From assembly GCA_003255065.1 (NCBI GenBank), contig QAOA01005888.1, positions 285,461-349,460 on the forward strand: 64,000 nt of DNA, given 5' to 3'. Position numbers and translations under genes: made by a program. The notes under the pieces were generated by a model, which worked only from the letters and a program-made list of their open reading frames with translations, was not told the DNA's origin and ran no database searches. The DNA comes from Cercis canadensis. Lineage: Eukaryota; Streptophyta; Magnoliopsida; Fabales; Fabaceae. This document shows, one piece after another, positions 1-11,618 of this stretch (the first letter of the stretch is position 1; the number at the start of each line of letters is the position of its first letter).

Positions 1-62
1 TGATCACTTTTTACATAATTTGTTGTATCTATATACCTGCTAATTCGGTTATTAAAATGCAG

Positions 63-2392
63 GCATTGGTAACCTTTCGGCTGTCTTTTTATTTCCCATA
101 CTTATGTATTACTTTCGGTTGGGTGTACCTGGTGCAGCCATTTCCACTGTTCTCTCTCAGTATGTCCTTCTCCACAGCATTTATATCTTCGCATATATTT
201 CTTTCTTTGATTTAGCCATATTTATTTGGAAATTTATTATGTCAGATATATCGCAGCCTTATTGATGATCTGGTGTCTAAACAAAAGGGCCGTGTTATTA
301 CCTCCCAAGATGGGAGCCCTACAATTTGGCGGTTATATGAAGTCTGGTAAGTTATACCCTATGGTGGTGGTTGTTTTTTTTTCATTATATGTTGATGGTA
401 AACTAGTATTCACAGGTGCACAGTTTTCCTTTCTGTGTTATTGTGCATCTTATTTGGCTTTCTGTTTGATTCTGATTTAATTGCTCCTGTTATACATTTT
501 GGGCTGCTTTAGGTGGCTTCCTTCTTGGCAGAACACTAGCTGTTCTTACAACCATGACATTGGGGACGTCAATGGCTGCTCGTCAAGGTCCAGTAGCTAT
601 GGCTGCACATCAGGTTTGTTTGCAAGTGTGGTTGGCTGTTTCCCTTCTTACAGATGCACTGGCTTCATCTGGCCAGGTATGGAATTATCTCTTATTTATA
701 TAACATGTCAATGTAAATTTACAAGTTTTCTTTTTCATGTGTTATGACTTCTTCAATTTCATTTAATCTAGTCATAATACTAGGGTAACTTGTTCAGATT
801 GAATCTAAGATCCAAAAGATAAATACAAACCTGATTAGATCAGGCCTTAAAATGCATAACACTTGTTGATTTTCATCCAATTCCCTGCAATATTTCTAAA
901 CAATTCTTTGTTTTTTTCTAAAAAAAAGAAAACTGTTCTCAAAACAGGCAAGTAGCAACCAAACAGACCCTTGGTTTCTTTAAGATCTAGTTTAAATTAC
1001 TTTTTGAATTTCTTGTTGTCAGCATATGCCTGTGCTTTACTTATAAGGCACTCCTACATTTATAGACCCTGATTGCAAGTTCTCTATCGAGAGGTGAATA
1101 CAAGATTGTGAAAGAAATTACTGACTTCGTATTAAGGGTAAGCCTTTTCTACTTTGTGAAGCCATTGGTTCTGAGTCTCTGATACCTTTCATTCAATATA
1201 TTTTCGAATAATTTACCTTAACTTATTATATCTGTGCAACTGTTTTGGAGATGAAGTTTCATGAATTTGTCTGAGAACTTGTTGATGCCTTTTCAGATAG
1301 GACTGCTCACGGGTATAACCTTGACTGCAATTTTGGGTGCATCTTTTGGATCTTTAGCTACCTTTTTCACTAAGGATGCTGAAGTCTTGCAGGTTGTCAG
1401 AACTGGGGCACTGGTATGTTGGAGTTGGATAGTTGTTTATTGACTTGTTTAGCTTTCCTTTTTCTTTATCTCTATCTGTTCCTTCAGACTTTATTTTATG
1501 CTGTCATCTGTAATTATTTCCAGTTTGTCAGTGCTTCGCAACCTTTTAATGCTCTGGCATATATTTTTGATGGCCTCCATTATGGTGTTTCGGATTTCGC
1601 ATATGCAGCTTACTCCATGGTGTGTTGGCTTCCTATATTGTCAAAATTTATTACAATGTCCTTATTGTGGTATAGATGTTTGATTAACCGAATCTTCATA
1701 ATAATTTGATGATAGATTTTAGTGGGGGCAGTCTCCTCAGCATTTCTGGTATTTGCACCTTCTCGTTTTGGCCTTCATGGGGTATGGTTGGGCTTAACTC
1801 TCTTCATGGCTCTTCGAGTGGTGGCAGGTTTTGTTAGGTAAAATGACGCTGTTATTATTTAGTTGAGGAATGTTACTACCTGTTATTGTTTCCATTTTGG
1901 ATGAGAATATTGATCCTATATAAGTTGGGTTGAGTGGTTAAGCAATATGCCTTGTTTTTTATTTAAATGATACAGGTATGCATGAACATGATTGAGCAAA
2001 CTAATTTACTTTCTTGGCAGAACTGTGTACTAGCACCATAATTTTAGTCCCACTTGGTGGGATGTTCTGTGAAAACCTTTTTGTCTATAGTAGACAAGGT
2101 TTACATTTGTGATCAAATCTTAAGAGTTTGGAAATTGTTAACTGCATTTGTTCAGAGAAAGTAATTGGGGGAGGAAAGAAAGAGTGTCACTCATGTTTTT
2201 GTTGGAGAGGCAGAGGCTCTAATGCTAAATAGTGGGACTCCAATATTGCAGTTTCTTGCCGTGCTTGTTCAATGTATGATTTTTTCTGAAGATTTATTTG
2301 TTTTATGTATTTACATTTTCAGATTGCTGTCAAAATCCGGCCCATGGTGGTTCTTGCACAGGAACTCACAGACTGCAAAGGTCAATGGATAA
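63..2392 (+). CDS. DTX45: MATE efflux transporter, plastid DTX45-like (3' part of gene)
   Basis: This is the C-terminal part of a multidrug and toxin extrusion family membrane antiporter; the 5' exons lie before the window. Coding exons read as 63-159, 246-346, 513-676, 1066-1137, 1297-1413, 1524-1619, 1716-1837 and 2323-2392, all with GT/AG borders and joining phases. The peptide shows MATE-type hydrophobic helices, the stretch TLGTSMAARQGPVAMAAHQ, then SLSRGEYK, and a C-terminus containing SKSGPWWFLH. That ending is typical, as I recall, of the FRD3/EDS5-related chloroplast branch (Arabidopsis DTX44/45, At4g38380). Such proteins export citrate, phenolics or similar organic anions across membranes; the substrate here cannot be read from the sequence. 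No frameshift is seen. The stop is at 2390-2392. Confidence 0.88.
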
Positions 2393-3699
2393 TTATATAA
2401 TTCCTTGTTTGTGTTTTTGAGCACTAAAATTTGTTTATATTTTATTGTTATCTTTCTGTGATCTTGTTTATCTGTTTACCTGCTGTTTTTTAATTTCCCT
2501 ATTTTGGAGAAAAAATAAAAAATAATAATATAGTAGTGAGAAAAATCAATTAGAATATGAATTCCGAGAGGTTGTCCAGCGATAAGAACTTGAGAAAAAA
2601 GTGATGGCCTCTTTTTCGTAAGAGGAAGTAGGTCTATATATTTGTTGATTGAAGGAGATTCCTGGAAATAGAGACATGGCTTGGCTGCCTTCCCCGTTTA
2701 AGCAAGCAGGTGCAGCTCACCAAAAATCAGCTTCACTGAACCCTTGATTTGGAAAAGCGCAAAGCTCAATCTTAATTTAATTGAAAGTGGTAGACTCTGA
2801 TGAGCAGTGCAAAAATTTCAGGATTATTTTCTGCGTAGTGTAGTTATATCTCAATCACAAGGTAGATTTTTTTATTTTTTTTTGGGAAAGAAATGGCATG
2901 GACCACTTCTTTAATCCCACATCTTTACCTCTGTAGTTCGTATTGCTTTAAATTTCTTTATTTCTTAACTATCCAAGCCAAGCCTCTCTATCTTTATTTA
3001 TTTAAAAAGAGTAAAGAAAAATAGTCTATATCTTTGTCTATGCATCTTTTCTAATAAAGAAAGTCTAAATCTAATGACATTTTTTTTCTTTCTAATGACA
3101 CATTATTTTAGTGACACATCAATTAATACTAGTGGAGTTGGAGTTGGCAAAATCTTAGTCATAAGTATAAAAAAAGTTTAGAGGGTGTAATTAAGTTTAG
3201 GTTATTTTAATTCTGTCTAGTGTATATATAATATTATTTTTTTTAATTACCAAAAATAAAACAACTTTTTCTAATATTTTCTGTTTTGACTTTTTGTTTT
3301 CTATTTGAATGCATTTTGAATAAGCTGATGTACAATTGAAGTTGTAAATATAATGAATGAAAAAAAATTAATAATTTTCTGGTTAATACTACAAGTATCT
3401 TTACTTTATTCAATTGGGTGTGAAATTAATCTCGAGATTTAGAACAATTATAATTTTTCCTTTCTCAATGATGCTTTCACTGGATTTTGAACTTTTGACT
3501 ACAGTTAAGGGCACACGTTTAAGGTGAGTTTAATTTGTTACCAGTTAAACCAAAAGAAATTAAAATAATTGAAATCTAACAAATATGACAAAACAATTAA
3601 TGTAGAAACTATGAAATTCAATCGAAATTGTAAGAATTATGGATATGAAAAGCAAGAATATAATATAATAGTAAATAGAAAGGGTGTGCAGAGGTGGTG
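2393..3699. other. Intergenic spacer, start of tandem-duplicated unit
   Basis: AT-rich spacer between the MATE and FMO genes. From about 2820 onward it closely matches 7236-8105 (shared landmarks include a GTAGTGTAGTTATATCTC string and an AAGTCTAAATCTAATGACA string). The tandem duplication that made the two FMO genes therefore includes about 0.9 kb of 3' flank. No gene is seen. Confidence 0.7.
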
Positions 3700-6103
3700 T
3701 TAAAAGTTTGTTGAGTTGAATGAAGATGAGGAAGAGGTTGTTGTGTAATCCAGAGGGCCGTAAGGCTCAAAGAGTTCTGCAAGGAGTCTCTTCTTTCTTG
3801 TGGGCTTCCATCCCATGTCCTTGCATAGTTGATCGTTATACCATATATGCAATGCATCTATGCATGACCTTCTATAGTACTCCCCTGAGTATTTCTTCAT
3901 GTATTCATCCCATTTCATCACTTCTTTCTTCATCTCCTCAATGCTTGGCACTTTGAATCTCCCATCGAGAAGCTCTACTACCCATCTGCATCTCATCTCC
4001 GACGTATACAAATTTGATACACTTTCTGCGAACCCAATCACCGCCATTTGTGGAATCTCAGGATGTATACATTCCCTGATCGCATCACATCTTTTCACTT
4101 TTCAGTTCATTCATTTCATCATCATAAACTAAAACAATCAAAAAAGAAAAAGATTCAATGGCATCACCTATAGAGTGGAAGGGTTTCATTAGGAGAACCG
4201 ATAATGAGGTCTCCGAAAGTGTGGGATGCAAAAATCTGTTTGAGCTTCTTGTCACCTCTGAACCCAGTAGCTAATATGACTATGTCTGTCTTGAGAGGTT
4301 CAGCTTCTCCATCAACCAAAACGCCTTCTTGGCTAAAGCAAAAGCTTGGAGCTTTTTTCAAAATAATACTTCCCTCTTGGACCTTGTTATAGAATTTCTC
4401 AGGCACAATTGAGAGCGAACAAGAGCTGATATCTTGAAGAAAACTATGTTTTGGTACCATTCCAAACTTTGCCAATCCAAGCTTCCATTTAATATGGCTT
4501 TCAACTAATTTTGAAAATGCCCATCTCTGTTAAGAAAAATACTTATAAAAAGTTTTAATTACCAAAGAACCTGAACTTGTGCTCTTAATTCTATATGGAG
4601 AACAAGTCTATAAAAGGTTGGCACTTGGCACTTACGAGCGGCGAAAGAATAGTAGCAAGGAGAGTGAGGAGGAAGCCCTGGCCTGGCTTATGAAGCATAA
4701 GTTCTGAGAAACGATTAAGGTACAAAAGGGCTAGTGGTATGCCCCAGGGAAGGTAATCTGGAAGGTTCCAACGTTCTGTCCTATATAACAATCTGCATGG
4801 ATGCTCCACCCCTGCAAAGATGGCATTAAACCAATAGCAATATAGCATGTGCAGTGGGTTTAATAATTAGTAATTACCATTTACTGCTGAGCACTCCATT
4901 GCGATATCTAAAGCAGATTTCTGGAATCCGATGACAGTGACTTGCTTCCCTTTGACAAAGTCAAGTGCAGTTTGATAATCCATGGACGCGTAGTCCATGG
5001 AATGTATCATCTTGCCTCCGAACACTTCTGGGCCTTGATTTGGACCAAATTCTGGAATGTTGGGAACATCACTGAACCGTCCTAGGCACAGAATCACAAA
5101 ATCCACTCTACATTCCTGTAATTCCAATTTATGATCATTAATTAGTTTTAAATATCACTTTAATACTCAAATAATTATATTGCCTCTAAATCAATCTAAC
5201 CTCCAAATCAGTTTAACGTAAAAAATAATCACTTAAAAAATTAATTTAATGAATAAAGTGATTATTTTAAGACTAATATGATAGTAAAAATAAATCAAAG
5301 ATTATATTTGAAAAATAATTAAGGGACGAAAAATATATCTAACTCTTACAATTATATGTGATATATGCTATGATGCATTAATTAATTACTAGCTTGTTGC
5401 AACATTAATCACCATATATACATGTATTTATACTATAACTATACTAATAGTAGTAATTAAGCGAATTAAGCGTACCTGAGCTAATTCATGATTGAGGGTA
5501 TTCCTGAGGGAAAGTTTCCATTTTCCTTTGGAGGTGAAAGGGNATATGCTATAATGCATTAATTAATTACTAGCTTGTTGCAACATTAATCACCATATAT
5601 ACATGTATTTATACTATAACTATACTAATAGTAGTAATTAAGCGAATTAAGCGTACCTGAGCTAATTCATGATTGAGGGTATTCCTGAGGGAAAGTTTCC
5701 ATTTTCCTTTGGAGGTGAAAGGGTCACCGGTGCCGTTCCAGAGATGCCATGCGCGCATCTCTTGCTCAGATGAGCCTTCATAGTGAATCTGTTCAACTTT
5801 TGTGTTGAACTTGATGTGGGGGAGCAGGTCAAAGTGGTGAGCATAAGATGTAATGTAATCCAACACTTGATGGTGGTCAGGGAAGTCTTGTGTGACACAA
5901 GATGGCCATGCAAAATCAGAGAATTGATAAATTGCTTTCGGAGTTTGGAGTTTGGTGGTGGCCAAAGTTTTGGTCCAAACTCCTCCCACGCTGCTCTGAG
6001 CTTCAAAAACAATGGGATGGAACCCCTTTTCTAGCATGTACTTGCACGCAAGCAGCCCACTGATACCGCCACCTATGATCCCCACCTCCCTCTCAATACC
6101 CAT
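3700..6103 (-). CDS. Flavin-containing monooxygenase, FMO1-like, copy A
   Basis: A plant FAD/NADPH monooxygenase that hydroxylates N or S atoms of small substrates; plant FMO1 makes N-hydroxypipecolate in immunity, but the substrate of this copy is unknown. Exons on the minus strand: 6103-5657, 5115-4878, 4811-4636, 4526-4168 and 4075-3700, giving about 531 aa, the usual plant length. Motifs seen: FAD-binding GGGISG near residue 11, the FMO signature [11 protein letters not shown] in exon 2, an NADPH-site variant IGFQKSALD (the second Gly of GxGxSA is Gln), and ILATGF near the C-terminus. The start is taken at MGIEREV. An in-frame ATG lies 16 codons upstream at 6151, but that part is not frame-conserved in copy B. 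Intron 1 contains an N at 5543 and a duplicated 180 bp segment, probably an assembly fault. Confidence 0.9.
5363..5724. repeat. 181-bp-offset duplication around an N (probable assembly artefact)
   Basis: Bases 5363-5542 and 5544-5724 are almost identical (one mismatch seen, TATGATGC versus TATAATGC) and are separated only by N at 5543. The left copy repeats the last 67 bases of FMO exon 1 (5476-5542 equals 5657-5723). Intron 1 of copy A is 541 bp against 346 bp in copy B, and the excess is close to the duplicated length. This points to a contig join with unmerged overlap or two haplotypes rather than biology. Confidence 0.85.
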
Positions 6104-6151
6104 ACCTGTGGCTCTGCTACTGCTATTCTTATCATATGCAACCTTTACCAT

Positions 6152-6600
6152 TTCTCATTTTCTCCGCTTCAACTAAATACGCCTCTCTCTCTCTCTCGTC
6201 TTGCCACCAACTCAATGGATAACTTAACAAACACCTGTGGTTTGCTGTGCTCATGGCGTCTTATCATCCTCTTCTTTTTCTTTTACAACATTGTTTTTTT
6301 CCAAAGTCTCGTCAGTTTTTTTTTTTAATTTTTTTTTGGGATCATTTTATCTTTGAAAGTTCAATTTATTGGCTCTTTGATCGAAATATAACATTTCAAA
6401 AATAATTTTACACATTTATTATATTTTTTAATTTATTTATTTTAATATATTTTTTTAAAAAGTATAATAAACATGTAAGGATCACTAAACGCACTAGTAG
6501 CCACGTGGCGTATTCACGTCGGATTCATCGATAGCTCATGTGTGTCCTTTCTTCAACTGCCTTTAAGAATAAAAAAAAATTAAAGAAAAACTTGACAAGA
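6152..6600. other. FMO copy A upstream region
   Basis: Contains a CT microsatellite (about 6183-6198) and a leader-like block to about 6305 that matches the upstream region of copy B (10380-10505). After that the two copies diverge into AT-rich sequence, so the duplication boundary is near here. No gene is seen. Confidence 0.6.
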
Positions 6601-6603
6601 AGG

Positions 6604-7160
6604 GACAATCAAGCTTACTTGGTTACAGAGTCTTCTTCGTAATTTACATGTGAATGATATGAGTCCTGCAATTTTATATTGTAACATTCAAGCTGCCCTC
6701 CATATTGTCGCTAATCCTGTTTTTCATGCACAATCACGTCATATTGAGATAGATTGCCATTTTGTTTGAGACAAAGTGCAAGAAGGAAAGGTAGTCACCA
6801 AGTTTGTTCACCCTTGCAAGCAAGTTGCAGATATTTTCACGAAGCCTTTGGAAAAGGAGAAATTTCAATCACTATTGAGGAAATTGGCGGTTCTTGACAT
6901 TCACTCACCAACTTGAGAGAGAGTGTTATGACATAAAATATTTTGTTCTCATTCAGTAGCTAGGAAATCTCTGTATATTAGCTGTAATTTCTAAATTTGA
7001 ACAAATCCATAATTGTTGGAATATACTAAAATAGCCAAAAGCACAATTATAGGAGTAGGTTTAGTTTTCTGTCAATCAGAGTCTTTGTATAAAGCTACAC
7101 TATTGTATCAGTCCATTTTTACACAATAATAGACTATTATCATCTTTCTTTCTTTACACA
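6604..7160 (+). mobile_element. Truncated Ty1/copia retrotransposon 3' end with LTR
   Basis: Reads as the end of a copia polyprotein (RNase H region): AILYCNIQAALHIVANPVFH, then SRHIEIDCHFV, and VADIFTKPLEKEKFQSLLRK. One in-frame stop follows CHFV. The ORF ends just before a purine tract (GAGAGAGAG) and a probable LTR beginning TGTTATGACAT at 6924 and ending in CA near 7158-7160. The 5' part and the other LTR are missing. It lies between the two FMO gene copies, next to the duplication junction. Confidence 0.8.
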
Positions 7161-8105
7161 TTTTAACCAATCACATCTTTCAGATGGTTACTTGATAAGG
7201 AGAATACTTCCAAGCTCTGGGCGTGACATTTTTCAGCATTATTTTCTACGTAGTGTAGTTATATCTCAATCACAAGGTAGAATTTTTATTTATTTATTTA
7301 TTTTGGGAAAGAAATGGCATGGACCACTTCTTTAACCCCACATCTTTACCTCTGTAGTTCGCAGTGCTTTAAATTTCTTTATTTCTTAACTATCCAAGCC
7401 AAGCCTCTCTATCTTTATTTATTTAAAAAGAGTAAAGAAAAATAGTCTATATCTTTGTCTATGCATCTTTTCTAATAAAGAAAGTCTAAATCTAATGACA
7501 TTTTTTCTTTCTTTCTAATGACACATTATTTTAGTGACACATCAATTAATACTATTGGAGTTGGAGTTGGCAAAATCTTAGTCATAAGGATAAAAAAAGT
7601 TTAGAGGGTGTAATTAAGTTTAGATTATTTTAATTCTGTCTAGTGTATATATAAGATTATTTTTTTAATTACAAAAAACAAAACAACTTTTTCTAATATT
7701 TTGTATTTTGACTTTTTGTTTTCTGTTTGAATGCATTTTGAATAAGCTGATGTACAATTGAAGTTGCAAATATAATGAATGGAAAAAATTAAAATAATTT
7801 TTTGGTTAATACCACGAATATTTTTATTTTATTCAATTGGTGTGAAACTAATCTCGAGATTTAGAACAATTATAATTTTTCCTTTTTCAACAATACTTTT
7901 ATTGAATCTTGAACATACGAACGTCTAAGATGAGTTCTATTTGTTATTAGTTGAACCAAAAGAAATTAAAATAATTGAAATCTAACAAATATGACAAAAT
8001 AATTAATGTAGAAACTATGAAATTGAATCGAAACTGTAAGAATTATGGATATGAAAAGCAAGAATATAATATAATAGTAAAGAGAAAGGGTGTGCAGAGT
8101 TGGTG
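7161..8105. repeat. Second copy of the FMO 3' flank
   Basis: From about 7236 to 8105 the sequence repeats 2820-3699 with scattered substitutions and small indels. It is the downstream flank of FMO copy B and shows no coding content. Confidence 0.75.
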
Positions 8106-10307
8106 TTAAAAGTTTGTTGAGTTGAATGAAGATGAGGAAGAGGTTGTTGTGTAATCCATAGGGCCGTAAGGATCAAAGAGTTCTGCAAGGAGTCCCTTCT
8201 TTCTTGTGGGCTTCCATCCCATGTCCTTGCATAGTTGATCGTTATACCATATATGCACTGTACGTATGCATGGCCTTCTATAGTTCTCCCCTGAGTATTT
8301 CTTCATGTATTCATACCATTTCATCATTTCTTTCTTCATCTCCTCAATGCTTGGCACTTTGAATCTCCCATCCAGAAGCTCTGCTACCCATCTGCATCTC
8401 ATCTCCGACGTATACAAATATGATCCACTTTCTGAGAACCCAATCACCGCCATTTGTGGAATCTCAGGATGCATACATTCCCTGATCACATCACATCTTT
8501 TCACTTTTGAATTCATTCATTTCATCATCATATACAAAAACAATCAAAAAAGAAAAGGATTCAATGGCATCACCTATAGAGTGGAAGGGTTTCATTAGGA
8601 GAACCGAGAATGAGGTCTCCGAAAGTGGGGGATGCAAAAATGTGTCTGAGCTTCTTGTCACCTCTGAACCCAGTAGCTAATATGACTATGTCTGTCTTGA
8701 GAGGTGCAGCTTCTCCATCAACCAAAACGCCTTCTTGGCTAAAGCAAAAGCTTGGAACTTTTTTCAAAATAATACTTCCCTCTTGGACCTTGTTATAGAA
8801 TTTCTCAGGCACAGTTGAGATCAAACAAGAGCTCATATCTTGAAGAAAACTCTGTTTTGGTACCATTCCAAACTTCGCCAATCCAAGCTTCCATTTAATA
8901 TGGCTTTCAACGAATTTTGAAAATGCCCATCTCTGTTAAGAAAAATACTTATAATAATTTTTAATAACCAAAGAACCTGAACTTGTGCTTTTAATTCTAT
9001 ATGGAGAACAAGTTTATAGAAGGTTGGCACTTACGAGCGGCGAAAGAATAGTTGCAAGGAGAGTGAGGAGGAAGCCTTGGCCTGGCTTATGAAGCATAAG
9101 TTCTGAGAAACGATTCAGGTACAAATAGGCTAGTGGTATGCCCCAGGGGAGGTAATCTGGAAGGTTCCAACGTTCTGTCCTATATAACAATCTGCATGGA
9201 TGCTCCACACCTGCAAAGATGGCATTAAACCAATAGCAATATAGCATGTGCAGTGGGTTTAATAATTAGTAATTACCATTTACTGCTGAGCACTCCATTG
9301 CGATATCTAAAGCAGATTTCTGGAATCCGATGACAGTGACTTGCTTCCCTTTGACAAAGTCAAGTGCAGTTTGATAATCCATGGACGCGTAGTCCATGGA
9401 GTGCATCACCTTGCCTCCGAACACTTCTGGGCCTTGATTTGGACCAAATTCTGGAATGTTAGGAACATCACTGAACCGTCCTAGGCACAGAATCACAAAA
9501 TCCACTCTACATTCCTGCAATTCCAATTTATGATCATTAATTAGTTTTAAATGTTACTTTAGTTTATATTTGGTTTACTTTAATACTCGAATAATCTGTA
9601 GTACAAAAAATAATAATTTAAAAAATTAATTTGATGAATAAAGTGATTATTTGAAGACTAATATGATACCAAAAATAAATCAAAAATTACATTTAAAAAA
9701 TAATTAAGGACAAAAAAATATATTTAACTCTTACAATTATATGTGATATATGCTATGATGCATTAATTAATTACTAGCTTGTTGCAACATTAATCAACAT
9801 ATATACATGTATTTATACTATAACTATACTAATAGTAGTAATTAAGCGAATTAAGCGTACCTGAGTTAATTCATGATTGAGGGTATTCCTGAGGGAAAGT
9901 TTCCATTTTCCTTTGGAGGTGAAAGGGTCACCGGTGCCGTTCCAGAGATGCCATGCGCGCATCTCTTGCTCAGATGAGCCTTCATAGTGAATCTGTTCAA
10001 CTTTTGTGTTGAACTTGATGTGGGGGAGCAGGTCAAAGTGGTGAGCATAAGATGTAATGTAATCCAACACCTGATGGTGGTCAGGGAAGTCTTGTGTGAC
10101 ACAAGATGGCCATGCAAAATCAGAGAATTGATAAGTCGCTTTCGGAGTTTGGAGTTTGGTGGTGGCCAAAGTTTTGGTCCAAACTCCTCCCACGCTGCTC
10201 TGAGCTTCAAAAACAATGGGATGGAACCCCTTTTCTAGCATGTACTTGCACGCAAGCAGCCCACTGATACCGCCACCTATGATCCCCACCTCCCTCTCAA
10301 TACCCAT
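8106..10307 (-). CDS. Flavin-containing monooxygenase, FMO1-like, copy B
   Basis: Tandem paralogue of copy A with the same five-exon structure: 10307-9861, 9514-9277, 9210-9035, 8932-8574 and 8481-8106, about 531 aa. All exon lengths equal those of copy A, and most differences are single substitutions, so the duplication is recent. The FAD motif GGGISG, the FMO signature [11 protein letters not shown], the IGFQKSALD motif and ILATGF are intact, and no stop or frameshift is seen. Upstream of MGIEREV a one-base deletion relative to copy A changes the reading frame, so the frame entering from the upstream ATGs differs between the copies. This supports MGIEREV as the real start. The likely role is small-molecule N- or S-oxygenation at the endomembrane or cytosol; the substrate is unknown. 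Confidence 0.9.
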
Positions 10308-10553
10308 ACCTGTGGCTCTGCTACTGCTATGCTTATCATATGCACCTTTACCATTTCTCATTTTCTCCGCTTCAACTAAACACGCCTCTCTCTCTCTCTC
10401 GTTTTGCCACCCAACTGAATGGATAGCTTAACAAACACCTGTGGTTTGCTGTGCTCATGGCGTCTTATCATCCTCTTCTTTTTCTTTTACAACATTGTTT
10501 TTTTCCTGAGTCTTGTCAGTTTTCTTTTAATTTTTATTTGGTATCATCTTTAT

Positions 10554-10745
10554 GGGCACTTTGACCTAATAATTAAGGTTTTTAAACTTAATTCCCTAAC
10601 TGTTATAGGTGGAAACTTAAATACACAAATATTATAGTTTTAAGAAAATTAAAAATGAAAAAAAAAAAAGCTTGTGAGTGCGGGGGGCCCCTCGGTGTGT
10701 CTCCAAGGAAGAAGCCGCCCCTCGGGCGGCGTGTCCGATCTTGTC
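10554..10745 (+). repeat. Left terminal inverted repeat of the 7.3 kb MULE
   Basis: Inverted partner of 17655-17853. The outer ~95 bp is AT-rich, then an A-run leads into a GC-rich block with GGGGGGCCCCTCGG and CCCTCGGGCGGCGTGT. Confidence 0.9.
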
Positions 10746-10874
10746 CGTTTCCAACTCGTTCCCAGCTCGTTTGCGTGAGGCAGCTTTGAACTGTGGAGAC
10801 ATGCTGTGGGGCCCACGGCGTGTCCCCACAGGCCATGCCAAATGGCAGGCGGCGTGTAGAACTTTGTCTACGGC

Positions 10875-10895
10875 ATGTTCGAAGTGTATATATAC
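10875..10895 (+). promoter_or_regulatory. Probable TATA box of the MULE transposase gene
   Basis: GTATATATACCCC lies just inside the GC-rich left terminal region. It precedes an apparent 5' UTR exon ending CCAGAAG at 11097, a GT donor at 11098, and an acceptor TTGTAG near 11611, eight bases before the transposase start. This is the usual place for a Mutator promoter. Confidence 0.5.
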
Positions 10896-11618
10896 CCCTT
10901 CGTGGAAAGCAGTTTTCACAAAGCATAAACAAAAATCGTTTCCGTCAGAGCATAAATTTTTTTCACTTTCAGAGAGGAAAGAGTGATACATTGCAAAAGA
11001 GAGAATAAAGAGTGGTAAGCAAAAATCGTTTCGATGTGCAGAGCATAAAGTTCGTCTCAAAAATTTTTTGAACTATTGTGGAACGACACTCCAGAAGGTA
11101 TGTTTAGATTTTAATTATTGCTTAATGTAAGTCATTATTTTTTTTCATTATATATTTGATAGGTTTCAAATAGTTTATGTATTTGATAACTTTTAAATAG
11201 TTTATGTTTGGAGTAAAATTTTAGTATAAATAAAGTATGATTTACTAATTTTTGTTTTCATTATAAATTTGATAGGTTTTAAATAGTTGTTGTTTGGAGT
11301 AAAATTTTAGTATAAATAAAGTATGATTAACTATTTTTTTTTTTTCATTATAAATTTGATAAGTTTTAAATAGTTTATATTTGAAGTAAAATTTTAGTAT
11401 AAATAAAGTATGATAATATTTATGTACTAATTTTATGTTACAATAGTATATTTAATTTTGATTGCAAGAATGATAATATTTGATCGTTCATGTTTTTCAT
11501 TTAAATATTACTGTAAATAAATGTATGTATTTAGCTTAAACATGTTATGATTATTGTATATTATTATGCATTATTGTTCATGAAGTATAATATATTTGAT
11601 ATTAATTGTAGGATAAAA

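Noticed and set aside
5662..6034. Alternative-frame ORFs over FMO exon 1 (also 9866-10238)
   Set aside because: Shadow frames; the true frame has the FAD motif and joins the next exon.
10603..11060. Overlapping open frames of 70-142 codons on both strands near the MULE left end
   Set aside because: They come from the GC-rich inverted terminal repeat and leader; the frames are mutually overlapping, low in motif content and mirrored at the right end.
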